Below, in pieces: positions 36,871 through 45,959 of a stretch of 64,000 nucleotides of DNA. Each line of letters starts with the position of its first letter. Position 1 is the first letter of the stretch. The notes beneath the pieces were generated by a model. It made no database searches. It saw only the letters and a program-made list of their open reading frames with translations, and was not told the DNA's origin. The translations under genes were made by a program, and so were the position numbers. This DNA comes from Bog-532 sp963833835 (GTDB taxonomy: Bacteria; Actinomycetota; Actinomycetes; Streptosporangiales; Streptosporangiaceae), in the NCBI GenBank assembly GCA_963833835.1, contig CAWHZI010000008.1, positions 868,001 to 932,000 of the forward strand. Reading direction: 5' to 3'.

Positions 36871-37699
36871 CCTGGACGGGCGGACGTTCCTGGTCACCGG
36901 GGGCAACACCGGGATCGGCCTGGCCACGTCCCGGGCCCTGGCCGGCCGGGGCGGGCGGGTCTACCTGGCCTGCCGGTCCCAGGCCAAGGGCGAGGCCGCG
37001 GTGGCCGCGCTGACCGCGCAGACCGGCTCGGATCAGGTCCAGTACCTGCCGCTCGACCTGGCCGACCTGGACTCGGTCCGGCGCTGCGCGGCCGACTTCC
37101 TGGCCCGGGACGAACCGCTGCACGTGCTGATCAACAACGCCGGCGTGGCGGGCCACCGGGGCCTGACCAAGGACGGGTTCGAGCTGCAGTTCGGGGTCAA
37201 CCATCTCGGTCACTTCGCGCTGACCACGGCGCTGCTGGACCGGCTGGCGGCCAGCGCACCGGCCCGGGTGGTGACGGTGGCCAGCGACGCCCACTACTCG
37301 GCCACCGGCATCGACTTCGACGCGGTGCGGCGGCGCACCGCGCACCTGGCCGCGATGCCGGAGTACTCGGTGTCCAAGCTGGCCAACGTGCTGTTCAGCC
37401 AGGAGCTGGCCCGCCGCACGGCCGGGCGCGGGATCACCACGTACGCGCTGCACCCGGGGGTGGTCGCCTCGGACATCTGGCGCCGGGTGCCGTGGCCGGT
37501 CCGGCCCCTGGTCACCCGCCGGATGCTCACCACCGAGCAAGGGGCCAGGACCACGCTCTACTGCGCCACCTCGCCCGACGTGGCCGGGGTCACCGGCCGG
37601 TTCTACATCGACAGCCGCGAGGCCGAGCCGAACCGGGCGGCGACCCCGGAACTGGCCCGGGCCCTATGGGAGCGCAGCCAGGCTTGGGCCGCTGTCTAG
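36863..37699 (+). CDS. SDR-family oxidoreductase (retinol-dehydrogenase-like)
   Basis: 278 residues. Cofactor loop TGGNTGIG at about 12-19 with Arg38 (YLACRSQ), a marker of NADP use. Then INNAGVAGHR, VNHLGHFALT, and the catalytic YSVSK. The sequence pattern (GFELQFGVNHLGHF, ALHPGVVASDIWR) is the RDH/WW-domain-oxidoreductase group, which accepts diverse carbonyls. The ATG lies inside the last repeat of the preceding gene, and the two overlap by eight bases. The next gene starts ten bases on. Confidence 0.85.
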   Translation: MSDLDGRTFLVTGGNTGIGLATSRALAGRGGRVYLACRSQAKGEAAVAALTAQTGSDQVQYLPLDLADLDSVRRCAADFLARDEPLHVLINNAGVAGHRGLTKDGFELQFGVNHLGHFALTTALLDRLAASAPARVVTVASDAHYSATGIDFDAVRRRTAHLAAMPEYSVSKLANVLFSQELARRTAGRGITTYALHPGVVASDIWRRVPWPVRPLVTRRMLTTEQGARTTLYCATSPDVAGVTGRFYIDSREAEPNRAATPELARALWERSQAWAAV

Positions 37700-37709
37700 G
37701 GTGGTGGGC

Positions 37710-38639
37710 ATGGAGATTGGTTTCGGAGCACCGGTGGCGGGAGCGTGGGCCACACCCAGGGATCTGGCCACCTTCGGCGCGCAGGCCGAAGAGGCGGGGT
37801 ACGCGTCGCTGTGGACGTTCCAGCGGCTGCTGGTACCGGAGGACACTCCGATGGACCCGGTGTACCAGAGCGTGCTGGACCCGATGGTGGCGCTGGGCTT
37901 CCTGGCCGCCGGCACGTCCTCGATCCGGCTCGGTGTCGCGCTGCTCAACCTGCCGTTCATCTCCCCGGGCTACCTGGCCAAGCAGGCCACCACGGTGGAT
38001 GTGCTGTCGAACGGGCGGCTGGACCTGGGCCTGGGCATCGGCTGGCTGCCGGAGGAGTTCACGCTGGCCGGCGCGTCGATGGCCCGGCGCGGGGCCCGGG
38101 CCTCGGAGTATGTGGCCGCGCTGCACGCGCTGTGGAGCCCCGGCCCGGACGGCTTGTCCCGGTTCGACGGCGAGTTCTACACGGTGCCGCCGGGACGGCA
38201 GCAGCCGACACCGGTGCAGCAGCCCGGGCCGCCGGTCATCCTGGGCGGCATGTCCCGCCCGGCCATGGAGCGGGCGGGCCGGATCGGCGACGGCTGGATG
38301 ACGTCCAGCCGGGCCGACCTGACCCGCATCACCGATGACATCAAGATCGTGCGCTCGGCGGCGGCGGCGGCCGGGCGCGATCCGGATCGGGTCCGGATCG
38401 TCTGCCGGGGGGTGGTCCGCGCCGGTGAGGAGGTCAGGAACGACCGCGGCGAGCGGCGGCTGCTGTCGGGTCCCTACGACCAGATCCGCGCGGACGCCGA
38501 GTGGCTGGCCGACCGCGGGGTGACCGAGCTGTTCTACGACCTGAACTGGGACCAGCTGGTCGGTTCCCCCGACGTCGACCACGCCGCGGCCGTGGCCCGC
38601 GCGGCCGAGATCATGGCCGCCCTGGCTCCGGCCCGGTGA
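37710..38639 (+). CDS. LLM-class F420-dependent oxidoreductase
   Basis: 309 residues from the ATG at 37710 (MEIGFGAPVAGAWATP); an in-frame GTG at 37701 is an alternative. Luciferase-like TIM barrel: EEAGYASLWTFQRLL, SIRLGVALLNLPFISPGYLA, LSNGRLDLGLGIGWLPEEF, then GPPVILGGMSRPAMERAGRI and GDGWMTS. The G-I-G-W-L-P-E-E motif and the short N-terminus are typical of actinobacterial F420-dependent members. The stop overlaps the next start as GTGA, so the epoxide-hydrolase-like gene is translationally coupled. Confidence 0.85.
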   Translation: MEIGFGAPVAGAWATPRDLATFGAQAEEAGYASLWTFQRLLVPEDTPMDPVYQSVLDPMVALGFLAAGTSSIRLGVALLNLPFISPGYLAKQATTVDVLSNGRLDLGLGIGWLPEEFTLAGASMARRGARASEYVAALHALWSPGPDGLSRFDGEFYTVPPGRQQPTPVQQPGPPVILGGMSRPAMERAGRIGDGWMTSSRADLTRITDDIKIVRSAAAAAGRDPDRVRIVCRGVVRAGEEVRNDRGERRLLSGPYDQIRADAEWLADRGVTELFYDLNWDQLVGSPDVDHAAAVARAAEIMAALAPAR

Positions 38640-39928
38640 TTACCGTCGCAGACGCCGAGCTGGCGGAGCTGCGAAACAGGCTGGCGGCGACCCGCTGGCC
38701 GCAGCCGTACCCCGGGACGGCACCGGGCGACTGGACCGGCGGCACCGCCGCGGACGAGCTCCGGCGGCTGGTCTCCTACTGGGCGGCCGGCTACGACTGG
38801 CGCCGGCACGAAGCCGCGATCAACGCTCTGCCCTGGGGGACAGCGGACCTGGCCGGAGCGGGCCTGGCCGGAGCGGGCCAGCCGGTGTCCTACCTGCGGT
38901 TCGACGCCGAACAGGGCGGGAACCTGCCGCTGGTCCTCACCAACGGCTGGCCCAGCAGCTTCCTGGAACTGGTGGGGCTGGCCCGGCGACTGTCCACGCC
39001 GTCACGCTGGGGCGGTGACCCGGGCGGCGCGTTCACCGTGATCGTGCCCTGCCTGCCCGGCTTCCCGTTCAGCCCGCAGCCGCCGGCCCTGCCCGGCCCG
39101 GTGCCCACGCATGAGTTGTGGCATCGGCTGATGCAGGACGAGCTGGGGTTCACCCGGTACGGGGCGCACGGCGGCGACCTCGGCGCCGGGACCACGTCGC
39201 TGCTGGCTCAGGCCCATCCGGAGGCGGTGGCCGGCATCCACCTGATGTCGGTGGCCGATCCGGCCGCCTACGACCCGGCCACGCTGACCGCCGCGGAACG
39301 GGACTACCTCGGCCAGGTCGCAGGCTGGTTCACGGCCGACGGCGCCTACGAGCACCAGCAGATGACCCGCCCGATCACGCTCAGCTATGGTTTGGCCGAC
39401 TCCCCGGCCGGGCTGCTGGCCTGGATGGTGGAAAAGTACGAGGCCTGGAGCGATCACGGCGGTGACCTGTCCTCGGTCTTCAGCGACGACGACATCCTGA
39501 CCCAGGCCTCGCTGTACTGGCACACCAACTGCATCGCGACCTCGTTCCGGCCGTACTACGAGTACGCGCGGGGCCTGACCGAGCGGGTCAGCCGGGTCGA
39601 CGTACCCACCGCCGTCGCGGTGTTCCCGAAGGACCTGTCCCAGCCGCCGCGCAGCTGGGCCGAGCGCACGTACCACGTGGTGCGCTACACCGAGATGCCG
39701 CGCGGCGGCCACTTCGCCCCGCACGAACAGCCGGAATTGCTGGCGACCGACCTGGCCGCGTTTTTTGGCCCGCTGCGGTTATCGGGGCCTGCGAGTCAGC
39801 CGGGTCGGACTGGTCAGCTGGGGCGGGTGGCGGAGATGCCGCCGTCGACGTCGATGATCGCGCCGTGCAGCATCTTCGCGTCGTCGGAGGCGACGAAGGC
39901 CACGGCCGCCGCCACGTCCTCGGGCTGA
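38636..39928 (+). CDS. Epoxide hydrolase-family alpha/beta hydrolase
   Basis: About 430 residues from the GTG at 38636. The N-terminal cap region (LAELRNRLAATRWPQPYPG, LVSYWAAGYDWRRHEAAINA) is the epoxide hydrolase N-domain. The core has NGWPSSFLELVGLARRL, the nucleophile elbow GAHGGDLGAGTTSLLA with Asp, and the catalytic His in MPRGGHFAPHEQPELLA. Such enzymes hydrolyse epoxides or, in some relatives, esters. Family members end soon after that motif; here the frame runs on about 50 residues, 115 bases into the convergent SDR gene, so the natural stop may have been lost. Confidence 0.83.
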   Translation: MITVADAELAELRNRLAATRWPQPYPGTAPGDWTGGTAADELRRLVSYWAAGYDWRRHEAAINALPWGTADLAGAGLAGAGQPVSYLRFDAEQGGNLPLVLTNGWPSSFLELVGLARRLSTPSRWGGDPGGAFTVIVPCLPGFPFSPQPPALPGPVPTHELWHRLMQDELGFTRYGAHGGDLGAGTTSLLAQAHPEAVAGIHLMSVADPAAYDPATLTAAERDYLGQVAGWFTADGAYEHQQMTRPITLSYGLADSPAGLLAWMVEKYEAWSDHGGDLSSVFSDDDILTQASLYWHTNCIATSFRPYYEYARGLTERVSRVDVPTAVAVFPKDLSQPPRSWAERTYHVVRYTEMPRGGHFAPHEQPELLATDLAAFFGPLRLSGPASQPGRTGQLGRVAEMPPSTSMIAPCSIFASSEATKATAAATSSG

Positions 39929-40593
39929 ACCGGGACCCCGGCCGGGGTGGCCGCGGTCAGCTGCTCGATCACGTCTTTGGCGGCCTCGTTGCCGGGGGTC
40001 AAGGTGGCGCCCGGGGCGACGGTATTGACCCGCACGCCGCGGGGCCCGAACTCGGCCGCCCAGGCCCGGGTCAGCTGTTCGTCGGCGGCCTTGGTCGCGG
40101 TGTAGAGGGCGGCGAACGGGCTGCCGGTGCGGGCCATCCAGGATCCGATGTTCACGATCACGCCGGAACCGCGGCCGGCCATGGCCGGGGCCAGCTCGGC
40201 CACCAGTACGTGCGGTGCGCGCACGTTCACCGCCAGCATCGCGTCCAGGTCGGCGTCGGCCAGGTCCGGGGTCACGGTGGCCGGGTAGAGGCCGGCGTTG
40301 TTGACCAGGATGTCGACCCGGCCGCCAAGTGCCGCGGTGGCCGCGGCGGCGAAGGCCCGCAGGCTGGCGTAGGGGCCGGCCAGGTCGGACGGCACGAATA
40401 CCGCCCGGCCGCCGGCGGCCACGATGCCATCCACTACGTCGCGGCCCCGGGCAGCGTCCCGGCCGGACACCGCCACCGTGGCTCCGTCCGCGGCCAGCGC
40501 GCGGGCGATCGCCGCCCCGATACCGCTGGTCGAACCGGTCACGATGGCCGTGCGGCCCGCCAGCCGCGGGCGAGTCTGGTTTGCAGTCGTCAT
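39814..40593 (-). CDS. SDR-family oxidoreductase
   Basis: 259 residues with TGSTSGIG at the cofactor loop, NNAGLYPAT, NIGSWMARTGSPFAAL and the catalytic YTATK, ending DVDGGISATRPS. Classical SDR with no obvious special clade. It is divergent from the MmyB-like regulator at 40687, a frequent arrangement in which the regulator represses an adjacent SDR. Substrate unknown. Its 3' end overlaps the tail of the epoxide-hydrolase-like gene. Confidence 0.87.
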   Translation of the reverse strand: MTTANQTRPRLAGRTAIVTGSTSGIGAAIARALAADGATVAVSGRDAARGRDVVDGIVAAGGRAVFVPSDLAGPYASLRAFAAAATAALGGRVDILVNNAGLYPATVTPDLADADLDAMLAVNVRAPHVLVAELAPAMAGRGSGVIVNIGSWMARTGSPFAALYTATKAADEQLTRAWAAEFGPRGVRVNTVAPGATLTPGNEAAKDVIEQLTAATPAGVPVQPEDVAAAVAFVASDDAKMLHGAIIDVDGGISATRPS

Positions 40594-40686
40594 GGTCCCG
40601 TTCTACGGTCCGCGAGCGGCGCCAACCAGGCCAGGCTGAACCTGGGCACGAGGTGACCACCCAGATCCGCCGGCGGCCGACCGAGC

Positions 40687-41604
40687 ATGAGGTTCGTGAC
40701 CTCCAGGCCGGCCCGGCGTCCTGAGCTGGGTGAATACCTCCGCGCTCGGCGAGACCGCATCACCCCGGCGCAGGCGGGCATCGCCGCCTTCCCCGGACCC
40801 CGCCGCGTGCCGGGGCTGCGCCGCGAGGAACTGGCCATGCTGGCCGGGGTGAGCACCGACTACCTCAGCCGCGTCGAGCAGGGCCGCCAGGCCCACGTCT
40901 CGGTGGCCGTGCTGGACGCGCTGGCCCGGGCCTTGCGGCTGGACGAGACCGAGCACGCGCACCTGCGTGACCTGGCCGCGCCCGCGGCCCGGCCCGGGCC
41001 CGGGCCGGGCGGGGCCCGCCAGCGTCCCGATCCGGGGCTGCTGCGGCTGATGACCGCTCTCGATCATCTGCCGGTGCTGCTGCTCGGCTACCGCGGCGAC
41101 GTGCTGGCCCAGAACGCGCTGCTGGAGACGGTGCTCGGCCGCCCGTTCGGCGAGGGCACGTCGTTCACTCGCTTCCTGTTCCAGGACCCGCTCGCCCGCC
41201 AGCGCATCATCAACTGGGAGATGTTCGCCGCGGCGTCGGTGGCCGCGCTGCGCCGCGAGGTGGGCCGCCGCCCGTACGACGCCGCGCTGCGCCGCCTCAT
41301 CGATGACCTGCGGGCCGATCCCCAGGTCGACGCCTGGTGGCATGACCACCGGGTCGTCGACTACTCCTCACTGGTCAAGAACATCGACCATCCGGTCGCG
41401 GGCCACCTGCGCTTCGAGGTGGAGACGGTGTCCGCGCCGCTGGACCCAGAACAACGCCTGGTCGTCTACACGGCCGAACCCGACTCGCCCACGGCTCGGG
41501 CCCTGCCCCTGCTGGCCAGCTACGGCACGGACGCCGGCCCCGGTGCGGGCGCCGACGTGAGCATGGGGTCGGGGGCGTCGAACCGGGCGGTCACCACCGA
41601 CTGA
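40687..41604 (+). CDS. MmyB-like helix-turn-helix transcriptional regulator
   Basis: 305 residues, intact. N-terminal XRE-type HTH (about 15-85): LGEYLRARRDRITPAQAGI, VPGLRREELAMLAGVSTDYL, SRVEQGRQAHVSVAVLDALA. The C-terminal MmyB-like ligand domain (about 110-270) has NPALLE-type pattern QNALLETVLG, RRLIDDLRADPQVDAWW and DHPVAGHLRFEVETVS. These regulators are thought to bind fatty-acid-like ligands through a PAS-like pocket. Divergent SDR gene 93 bases away is its likely target. The last 85 bases overlap the convergent membrane-protein gene. Confidence 0.88.
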   Translation: MRFVTSRPARRPELGEYLRARRDRITPAQAGIAAFPGPRRVPGLRREELAMLAGVSTDYLSRVEQGRQAHVSVAVLDALARALRLDETEHAHLRDLAAPAARPGPGPGGARQRPDPGLLRLMTALDHLPVLLLGYRGDVLAQNALLETVLGRPFGEGTSFTRFLFQDPLARQRIINWEMFAAASVAALRREVGRRPYDAALRRLIDDLRADPQVDAWWHDHRVVDYSSLVKNIDHPVAGHLRFEVETVSAPLDPEQRLVVYTAEPDSPTARALPLLASYGTDAGPGAGADVSMGSGASNRAVTTD

Positions 41605-42815
41605 CCGCTGGCCGCGGCGGCCATGGCTGGCCGGTACGTGCCTCGCTGCGCGTGCAGGAAGGCCAGGATGGCCGACCGGCCCGCGGCCGAGGTGGCGCTG
41701 AGCTGAACGCCGCGCAGCGGGACCGCGGGGCTGGCGCCGGGCGGCGCGTCGTCGAAGGCCACCAGCTTGAACGGCCACTGGGACGACAGCACCGACAGGT
41801 TGGCCAGCAGGCGAGCGTCGACGCGGCCCTCCAGCAGGTCATGCCGCGCGGCCGGGGTGGCCTGGACGGTCCGGTTCCGCAGCAGCTGCTGCCCGGCGGA
41901 CCGGGCCGAGGCTTGCTGGGCGCTGACGGCGGCCTCCAGCGCCACCACGCCGTCGGGGGCGGTGGCCCGGACCTCGACCCGGTTGGCGCCCGAGCCGAAG
42001 CCCGCCAGCACCAGCGGCGCGTAGACCGCGGCCAGGCGGCTGCCGAACTCGCTCGCGGACGGCTGGCGTGCCGATCACCACCCCGGAACCGAGCGGGTCG
42101 CGGAAGGCCGGGCCCAGCGTCATCAGCCGGGCGGCCGGGAAACCGTCCCGCCGGAGCTGCCCGCACGTGGCCGGGTCGCAGGACACCACGGTGCCCGGGC
42201 TCACCTGCTGCGCGACCCAGGCCGCGGCCCGGGCCTGGTTGGCGGCGGCCGACGCGGGCGGCCCGGGGCTGGTCACCGCCATCGCCGCCAGCGTCACACC
42301 GGCCACGCCCGCCAGGGCGCCGAGGGCGCCCAGAACGGCGGTGCGGCCCCGCCGCCGGCTCGGGCCGGGTCGCCTCGCGGGCGATGGCTTGGGCCGCGCG
42401 GCCCGGCCTGGAACGCGGGCTCGGCCTGGAACGCGGGCTCGGCCTGGAACGCGGGCTCGGCCGGGCTGGGCGCCTGAACGATCACCACCCCGAGCGGAGC
42501 GAGCTTGGTGGCCACCAGGTAACGGACGTTGGCCGCGGTCACCTGCCGGCCGAACTCCGGGCTCACCCGCTCGGCGACCACGTCCGCCGCCGCCGCCGCG
42601 CCGTTCCCTTGCACCGCCGCTTCCGTGATGGCCACAGCCACCAGGTACAGCAACCGGGACAGCTGGATAATCTGCCCGTCACTCCGGCGGACCAGGAACC
42701 GGGGCTCGGCAAACTCGTCGCCCTGGTACTCACCCAGCAGGCTCAGTCCCGCCGCGGGCCGCAGCGGCCCGATGACCGCCTCGCCCAGATGGCTTGGTTC
42801 GCTCATATGGGACAT
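41520..42815 (-). CDS. PqqD-like domain fused to a membrane helix and external domain, two frameshifts
   Basis: The N-terminal 95 residues (EYQGDEFAEPRFLVRRSDGQ, RLLYLVAVAITEAAVQGNG, RVSPEFGRQVTAANVRYLVA) look like the PqqD-type domain at the start of actinobacterial peptide zinc-metalloprotease (YydH-like) proteins. Three E-P-A-F-Q-A repeats follow. A frame shift near 42400 leads to RRRGRTAVLGALGALAGVAG, one transmembrane helix. An external domain then begins with WVAQQVSPGTVVSCDPATCG and, after a second shift near 42055, ends with VRATAPDGVVALEAAVSAQQ to a stop at 41520. No HExxH protease motif is present. Start ATG 42815 or 42806. A distinct domain combination; function unknown. Confidence 0.58.
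42405..42458. repeat. Three tandem 18-bp in-frame repeats
   Basis: GGCCTGGAACGCGGGCTC is repeated exactly at 42405-42422, 42423-42440 and 42441-42458. On the minus strand it encodes E-P-A-F-Q-A between the PqqD-like domain and the membrane helix of the overlapping gene. Confidence 0.92.
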
Positions 42816-42872
42816 TCGGAGCCGCACCGGAGGCGGATTGGTGCGTTTTGTAACTACTTTGCGTGATATGCA

Positions 42873-45800
42873 CTAGACACTGCGCGCGATGTCCTCGCGG
42901 TGGGCGATGGCGGCGGCTTCGGTGCGGCTGGCCACGCCGAGCTTGCCGAGAATGTTGGACACGTGGACGCTGGCCGTCTTGGCCGAGATGAACAGCTCGG
43001 CCCCGATCTCGCGGTTGGAACGCCCGGCCGCGATCAGCCGCAGCACCTCACGCTCGCGGGTGGTCAGCGCGGACAGCGCGGCCCCGGTGCCGTCGGCCGC
43101 GCCCCCGGCCGCGGGCGCCCCGTCGGGGTGTGCCCCCGGGTCGTCGAGCCGGGCCCGCCGGGCCAGGTCGGCCAGGGCCCGCCGCAGCGGCGCGGCCCGC
43201 AGCCGGTCCGCGATCTGCGCGGCCAGGTCCCACTGCTCCTGGGCCGCCGCCCGGTCGCCCGCCTGGGCCAGGGCTTCGGCCAGCCGCCAGCGGGTCCGGG
43301 CCACTTCGTAGACGTACAGGGGGCCGAACCCGTCCAGCACCGACTCCCAGGCCGCCGGGTCGTTCTCACCGCGGGCGCGGGCGAATTCGGCCTCGGCCCG
43401 GGCCAGCCAGCCCCGGCCCTCGGGCCCGAGCACCGCCCGCGGCCGGAACGCGGCCATCGCGCCCCGGTGAGCCATGTCGATCAGGATCCGCGCCGCCTCG
43501 ACCTCTTCCTCGGCCCGGGTCAGGTCCCCGGCCGCGCGAGCGTGGGCGGCCCGGTCCGCGTGGGCGCTCACGCCGATCGCCACGGGCCGGATCACGGACG
43601 GCGCGTAGCCGTAGTGCTCGTCCAGGTCGCCCGCGATCGTGGCCTTGGTCTCGGCCAGGGCCAGGTCCGTGTCGCCCAGCCACAGCGCGTGCTCAGCCAG
43701 CATGGCCCGGGCCATGTAGGCGCACAGCTTGTCCCGGTGCCAGATCGGCTCCAGCCACACCCGCCGCTCCGCCACCACCGCGTTGCCCCGGGCCACGTCG
43801 ATGAACAGGGCCATCGCCGACAGCACGGCCTCGGGCAGCGTGGCCACCCGCACCGCCCACTCGTTGGACAGCTCCTGGGCGTGGTCCCACTCCCCCTGGG
43901 CGTAGTGGGCCTGGAAGTGCAGGTGCTGCACGTCCAGGCCGTAGGGAGCCAGGGACAGGCCGGTCTCGTCGGCCCGCCGTACTCCCTCATGCGCCACCCG
44001 CGCGGAGTCGATCAGGTCACCGCGCTCCAGCTGGGCGCGGGACAAGATGGTGGCCGCCCGCAGCTCGACCCCCAGCACCTGGGCCTTACAGGCCTGGGCG
44101 TAGGCGGCGGTGAACAGCTCGATGGCCTCGGTGTCACGGCCGGCCCGCTTGGCCACCGAACCCAGCGTGACCAGCGCGTCGGCCTCGATCGACGAGGAGT
44201 CGGCGGCCCGGGCCGCGGCCCGGGCGCGCTCGGCCCACTCGGCCGCCGCCTCGTCCTCGAACCCCATGTCCAGCAAGGTGGCGGCGTAGGTCGCGGTGGC
44301 CCGGGCCCGTTCCCAGGTCGGCGGCTGCTCAGGCAGCGCGTCGATCGCGGCCCGGGCGACCTGGGTGGCTTCCTGGACCGACTCGTAGGTGTCGTCCTGG
44401 AACAGGTAGTAAGCCAGCCGCTCGCCCACCCGGGCCACCAGCACCCGGTCGGTCCCGGCGTCGAAGCTGTCCCACAGCGCCTGGAGCTGGTGCACCGCGC
44501 GGGTCACATCACCGCTGGCCGCCGCGCCGTTGGCCGAGTACAGCACCAGCTGGCCGCGGGATATGCCGCCGCGCTCCTCGGCGTCGGGGATCCGGTCCCA
44601 CAGGGCCAGGGCTTGGTCGTAGTGCCGATGCGCCTCGGCCGGGGCGCCCAGCTCCTCGGCCTCGGCCCCGGCCCGGATGGACGCGGCGTAGGCGCCGGGG
44701 ATGTCGTGGCTGGCCAGGTAGTGGTGGGCCAGCTCGGCCGCGGTCCCGGTCTGGTTAGCCAGCCGCTCATCGTCGGCCAGCAACCCGGCCAGCACCCCGT
44801 GCAGCCGGGTCCGCTCCCCCGGCAGCAGGTCGGCCTCGACGGCCTCGCGCAGGAGCGCGTGCCGGAACGAGTACCCGTCACCGTCCGGGACCAGCAGCTG
44901 CTGGGTCACGGCCTCGCGGATCGCGACCTCGTACTCGGCCAGCGGCAGCCCGGAGGCGGCGCGGATCAGCTCGTCGTCGGCCCGGCGGCCCGCCACCGCC
45001 GCCGCCCGCAGCACCCGCTGGGCCGGATCGGAGAGCCGCTCGACCCGGCTGAGCAGGAGCGCGGCCAGGTCCTCGGGCAGCACGCGGCGCCCGCTCCGCT
45101 CACCGGAGCCGACTTCAAGCAGCTCCTCGGCGTAGTAGGCGTTACCCTCGGCCCGGCTGATGATGCTGTTGAGCGCAACCGCGTCCAGCTCGGCGTGGCG
45201 CATGCTGGCCAGCGCGGTCAGGTGCTCGGCCAGCGCCGCCGGGGTCAGCGGGCCGAGCCGGATCGCGGTCACGCTGGGCAGCCGCTGCAGCTCGGCCGTC
45301 ACCGGCCGGAGCGGGTGCCGCCGGTGCAGATCGTCGGTGCGGTAGGTGCCGATCAGCGCCACCCGCTCGGAGCGCAGCACCCGGGACAGGAACGTCAGCA
45401 GGTCACGCGTGGACGCATCGGCCCAGTGCAGGTCCTCGAACACCAGCAGGACCGGGGCGTCCGCGGACAGATCGCCGAGCAAGCCCAGCACGGCGCCGAA
45501 CATCTGCTGCCGGGCCATGCCGACGCCGTCGGAGTCGGAGGCCACGGCCGTCTCGCCCTCGGGCAGCAGCCGGGCCAGCGCCGGCTGGGCCGCCAGCGCC
45601 TCCAGCAGCCGCGGTGACGTCTGCGGGGCCTGGGTCGCGTTCCGCAGCGCGTCGGCCAACGGCAGGTAGGGCACGCTCTCGCCCAGCTCGGCGCAGTGCC
45701 CGGACAGCACGGTGAAGCCTTCGGCCGCGGCCCGGCGCGTCACCTCGGTCACCAGCCGGGTCTTACCCACGCCGGCGTCGCCACTGACCAGTGCGACCAC

Positions 45801-45905
45801 CGCCTGGCGGGAGGCGGCGTCGTCGAGCAGCGTGAGCATGCGGGCGAGCTCGCCGTCCCGGCCGACCAGCCGGCCCCACGTCCCCCAGGTGGCCTCCTGC
45901 AACAT
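42873..45905 (-). CDS. LAL-type LuxR transcriptional regulator with AAA ATPase
   Basis: 1010 residues. Walker A GDAGVGKTRLV at 42-52 and Walker B VLLVFEDLHWAD near 150-161 define an N-terminal STAND-type ATPase. The middle 500 residues are TPR-like helices. The C-terminal LuxR HTH reads LTTREREVLRLIAAGRSNRE followed by IGAELFISAKTASVHVSNIL, at about 935-1000. These large cytoplasmic activators sense unknown ligands and often control nearby metabolic or secondary-metabolite genes. The ATG is at 45905; an Ala-rich linker (APAAGGAADG) precedes the HTH. The frame is intact. No single target is obvious. Confidence 0.9.
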   Translation of the reverse strand: MLQEATWGTWGRLVGRDGELARMLTLLDDAASRQAVVALVSGDAGVGKTRLVTEVTRRAAAEGFTVLSGHCAELGESVPYLPLADALRNATQAPQTSPRLLEALAAQPALARLLPEGETAVASDSDGVGMARQQMFGAVLGLLGDLSADAPVLLVFEDLHWADASTRDLLTFLSRVLRSERVALIGTYRTDDLHRRHPLRPVTAELQRLPSVTAIRLGPLTPAALAEHLTALASMRHAELDAVALNSIISRAEGNAYYAEELLEVGSGERSGRRVLPEDLAALLLSRVERLSDPAQRVLRAAAVAGRRADDELIRAASGLPLAEYEVAIREAVTQQLLVPDGDGYSFRHALLREAVEADLLPGERTRLHGVLAGLLADDERLANQTGTAAELAHHYLASHDIPGAYAASIRAGAEAEELGAPAEAHRHYDQALALWDRIPDAEERGGISRGQLVLYSANGAAASGDVTRAVHQLQALWDSFDAGTDRVLVARVGERLAYYLFQDDTYESVQEATQVARAAIDALPEQPPTWERARATATYAATLLDMGFEDEAAAEWAERARAAARAADSSSIEADALVTLGSVAKRAGRDTEAIELFTAAYAQACKAQVLGVELRAATILSRAQLERGDLIDSARVAHEGVRRADETGLSLAPYGLDVQHLHFQAHYAQGEWDHAQELSNEWAVRVATLPEAVLSAMALFIDVARGNAVVAERRVWLEPIWHRDKLCAYMARAMLAEHALWLGDTDLALAETKATIAGDLDEHYGYAPSVIRPVAIGVSAHADRAAHARAAGDLTRAEEEVEAARILIDMAHRGAMAAFRPRAVLGPEGRGWLARAEAEFARARGENDPAAWESVLDGFGPLYVYEVARTRWRLAEALAQAGDRAAAQEQWDLAAQIADRLRAAPLRRALADLARRARLDDPGAHPDGAPAAGGAADGTGAALSALTTREREVLRLIAAGRSNREIGAELFISAKTASVHVSNILGKLGVASRTEAAAIAHREDIARSV

Positions 45906-45959
45906 GCCCTGAGTATCGCATCAGGCCCGGACATCTCCCGACTCATTAAGCTGGGGATC

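Noticed and set aside
42900..45617. 905-codon plus-strand frame antisense to the LuxR regulator
   Set aside because: Low-complexity Gly/Arg/Gln composition, no motifs; the LAL regulator on the other strand is complete.
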